From: TMED13 sp042090305
Lineage (GTDB): Bacteria; Pseudomonadota; Alphaproteobacteria; Methylaequorales; Methylaequoraceae
Direction of reading: 5' to 3'
Length of the DNA stretch: 64,000 nt
Assembly (NCBI GenBank): GCA_042090305.1
Contig: JBELJQ010000004.1
Coordinates: 1-64,000, forward strand
Below, in pieces: positions 62,489 through 64,000 of this stretch (positions within the stretch are counted from its first letter, which is position 1; each line of letters opens with the position of its first letter). The notes below the pieces were generated by a model. It saw only the letters and a list, made by a program, of their open reading frames with translations. It made no database searches and was not told the origin of the DNA. A program made the position numbers and the translations under genes.

Positions 62489-63229
62489 CTAATTAATCAT
62501 TAAAGATGGATCGAAATCTAAAATCATTTCTTTCCAAGTTTCATACTTTCTTTTTGGAACTTTTAGTTTCTTACAATCAGGATGATTTACTGCTCTCATT
62601 GCACTTTCAGCTAACGTCCTCAAAAATGTATCTTGATTATTTAACGAATTTGTCAACTTAGTCCTAATTACCTGACCATCTCTATCTAAACTTAATTTTA
62701 TGGAAACCTTATAATTTTTGATATTTTTGGCTCCTGCTGGAACTATCCAGCAGCTGTAAAACTGCCGTCTAATAGCGTCTTCTTCTGATATCGTTAATTT
62801 TTCACCAATATTTGATGAAGCTATTTTCTTTTCTAAAGGTTTTGTTTCTTCAACTTTTTGTTTTACTTTACTCTGTTCGGTTTTTATTTTTTCAATTGAT
62901 TTCAAAATGCTTTCAGCTTTACTTTCAATTTTTTTTTCTTCTTCTTTTCTCTTTTTATTTTTTTTTTTTACTATTTTCTTTTCATCATTAAATTCCGGTA
63001 GTTTGGGTTTTGATAGTGCTTTAGGAGGAGTGAATTCTTGCTTGGTATTTTTCTTAGGTGGAGATGGTCTCTGTTTGGCTGTTACTGTTTCTTCGGATAT
63101 GTCTATAATATCAAGAGGAATTTCAATTATTTCAAATCTTTTATTTTTTCTAAAAATTTCCGCTCCATAAAGAAACATTATTAGAATTAACAAATGCAAA
63201 AGTGAGGATTTAAATAGGCCCGTTACCAT
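62489..63229 (-). CDS. tolA: Tol-Pal system protein TolA
   Basis: Energy-transducing protein spanning the periplasm. One N-terminal helix (about 5-23, LFKSSLLHLLILIMFLYG) with SSLLH motif, a long Lys/Glu-rich linker (about 60-150) that is probably coiled, and a C-terminal domain ending in AVNHPDCKKL and TWKEMILDFDPSLMI. 246 residues, short for TolA but typical of AT-rich marine alphas. Overall composition resembles the TonB-like protein at 31224. Follows tolR closely. Confidence 0.88.
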   Translation of the reverse strand: MVTGLFKSSLLHLLILIMFLYGAEIFRKNKRFEIIEIPLDIIDISEETVTAKQRPSPPKKNTKQEFTPPKALSKPKLPEFNDEKKIVKKKNKKRKEEEKKIESKAESILKSIEKIKTEQSKVKQKVEETKPLEKKIASSNIGEKLTISEEDAIRRQFYSCWIVPAGAKNIKNYKVSIKLSLDRDGQVIRTKLTNSLNNQDTFLRTLAESAMRAVNHPDCKKLKVPKRKYETWKEMILDFDPSLMIN

Positions 63230-63235
63230 TTAACG

Positions 63236-63634
63236 CTATTTCAATCTAGTAACTAAAGCCACTTTAGTAAATCCAGATTTATTTATTATAGTCATCAAAT
63301 CCATAACTTTACCATAATTGATAGATTTATCAGCTTTAACATATATTTTTAAATTTTTATTTACTTTTTCAAGTGCTTTCAACTTTGTAATAAGCTGTGC
63401 TTTAGTAAATTTTTTTTTGTTAATATAAATATTTCCTTTTGAATTTAAACTAACAGTTACAGGTTCTTTTTTTTCATTTTTTAAGACGGATGAACTTTCA
63501 GGCAAATTTATTTTTATTCCAGCTGTTAATAATGGAGCGGTAACCATAAAGATGATGAGAAGTACCAACATCACATCAACAAATGGGGTAACATTTATTT
63601 CAGAAATTGTTTTTCTTCTGCTTTTTTTCCTCAA
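63236..63634 (-). CDS. tolR: Tol-Pal system protein TolR
   Basis: ExbD/TolR family. The essential Asp is in INVTPFVDVMLVLLIIFMVT (about residue 13-32). Periplasmic domain of about 90 residues with KLKALEKVNKNLKIYVKADK. 132 residues. In the run tolQ-tolR-tolA-tolB it lies 4 bp from tolQ and 6 bp from tolA. Confidence 0.95.
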   Translation of the reverse strand: MRKKSRRKTISEINVTPFVDVMLVLLIIFMVTAPLLTAGIKINLPESSSVLKNEKKEPVTVSLNSKGNIYINKKKFTKAQLITKLKALEKVNKNLKIYVKADKSINYGKVMDLMTIINKSGFTKVALVTRLK

Positions 63635-63638
63635 ACTT

Positions 63639-64000
63639 TTACCTAAAGATTTCTTTTGAAATAATTACCAAAATTTCTTCAGAAAATATTTCAAGTTTAT
63701 TAGAGACGTTTTCTAGCATATTATTTAATTTATTATAAAAAATTACAGCTGGAATAGCTGCAACAAGGCCAAGTGCTGTTGCGAATAAAGCCTCTGCAAT
63801 TCCTGGGGCCACAACAGCTAGGCTTGTGTTTTGAGAAATTCCTATAGCCGTAAAACTATTCATTATTCCCCAAACAGTTCCAAACAAACCAATAAAGGGT
63901 GCTGTTGAACCAACAGATGCTAAAAAATTTAAGCCCTTCTGTAGATTAAGTATTTCTTTATCAATAACAATTTCCATTTCTTTTTTAACATTTTCACAAA
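63639..64000 (-). CDS. tolQ: Tol-Pal system protein TolQ, partial (5' end beyond the window)
   Basis: C-terminal part of the proton channel subunit. The frame stays open from the ATG at 63977 to the window edge (CENVKKEME before it), so the gene continues to the right and its N-terminal helix is not visible. The visible part has the family core ASVGSTAPFIGLFGTVWGIM and ALFATALGLVAAIPAVIFYN. Partner of TolR, which follows 4 bp later. Confidence 0.96.
   Translation of the reverse strand, partial: CENVKKEMEIVIDKEILNLQKGLNFLASVGSTAPFIGLFGTVWGIMNSFTAIGISQNTSLAVVAPGIAEALFATALGLVAAIPAVIFYNKLNNMLENVSNKLEIFSEEILVIISKEIFR

Noticed and set aside
1..64000. tRNA, rRNA, CRISPR arrays, insertion sequences, prophage
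   Set aside because: No tRNA-like or rRNA sequences, direct-repeat arrays, transposase or phage genes were recognised; all gaps are below about 200 bp.

Overview
The window is a gene-dense, AT-rich stretch (roughly 30% GC by eye) of a chromosome from a marine, streamlined alphaproteobacterium. Alphaproteobacterial markers are the NDUFA12 complex I subunit, the DUF2155/MlaD/NDUFA12 neighbourhood, C4-pathway HemA, the serC-hisZ-purA order, RpoH next to RluD, DUF3126 and the folP N-terminal extension. The proteorhodopsin with a complete retinal pathway points to surface-ocean groups such as SAR11, HIMB59 or AEGEAN-169. The presence of thiC argues against typical Pelagibacter, which lack it. The exact clade cannot be fixed from this window. 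I saw no rRNA, tRNA, CRISPR array, insertion sequence or prophage, and no gene-free stretch above about 200 bp.

Layout. 1-4 kb: an M48 protease cut by the window edge, then aroQ-accB-accC-aat. 4-8.3 kb: ndufA12 with two tandem mlaD genes, a small conserved gene and DUF2155, then an orphan class II ribonucleotide reductase C-terminal domain, a RidA protein and a FemAB-like acyltransferase. 8.3-16 kb: clpS-clpA and a nucleotide-sugar cluster (galU, ugd, phosphohexomutase), with galU frameshifted at an 18-base poly-A tract, plus a J-domain membrane protein and a glycosyltransferase. 16-27 kb: housekeeping metabolism (fhs, pyrE, thiO-thiS-thiG, msrB, hemA, pdxH, fabI, aroC, tlyA, ispA, xseB, tusA-like). 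27-35 kb: an ABC importer followed by exbB, two exbD and tonB, then a major porin and surface lipoproteins.

36-42.3 kb is the photoheterotrophy locus. A blue-type proteorhodopsin has its own leader hairpin and terminator, followed by crtE-crtI-crtB-crtY-blh, which together convert prenyl diphosphates to retinal. 42-64 kb holds a 2-oxoglutarate oxygenase, a second copy of a small HExxH protein, rluD, rpoH, purA-hisZ-serC, an SLC13 permease, thiC, thiD, glmM, folP, ftsH, tilS and the Tol-Pal envelope cluster (cpoB, pal, tolB, tolA, tolR, tolQ), with tolQ running off the right edge.

The most notable observations are the galU poly-A frameshift, the orphan TSCPD protein, an ABC importer coupled to a TonB energising module, mutually exclusive hairpins in the proteorhodopsin leader, paired small HExxH proteins, divergent gene pairs whose start codons abut or overlap, and an alphaproteobacterial SOS-box-like GTTC-N7-GTTC upstream of rpoH. 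I found no wholly new multi-gene system.
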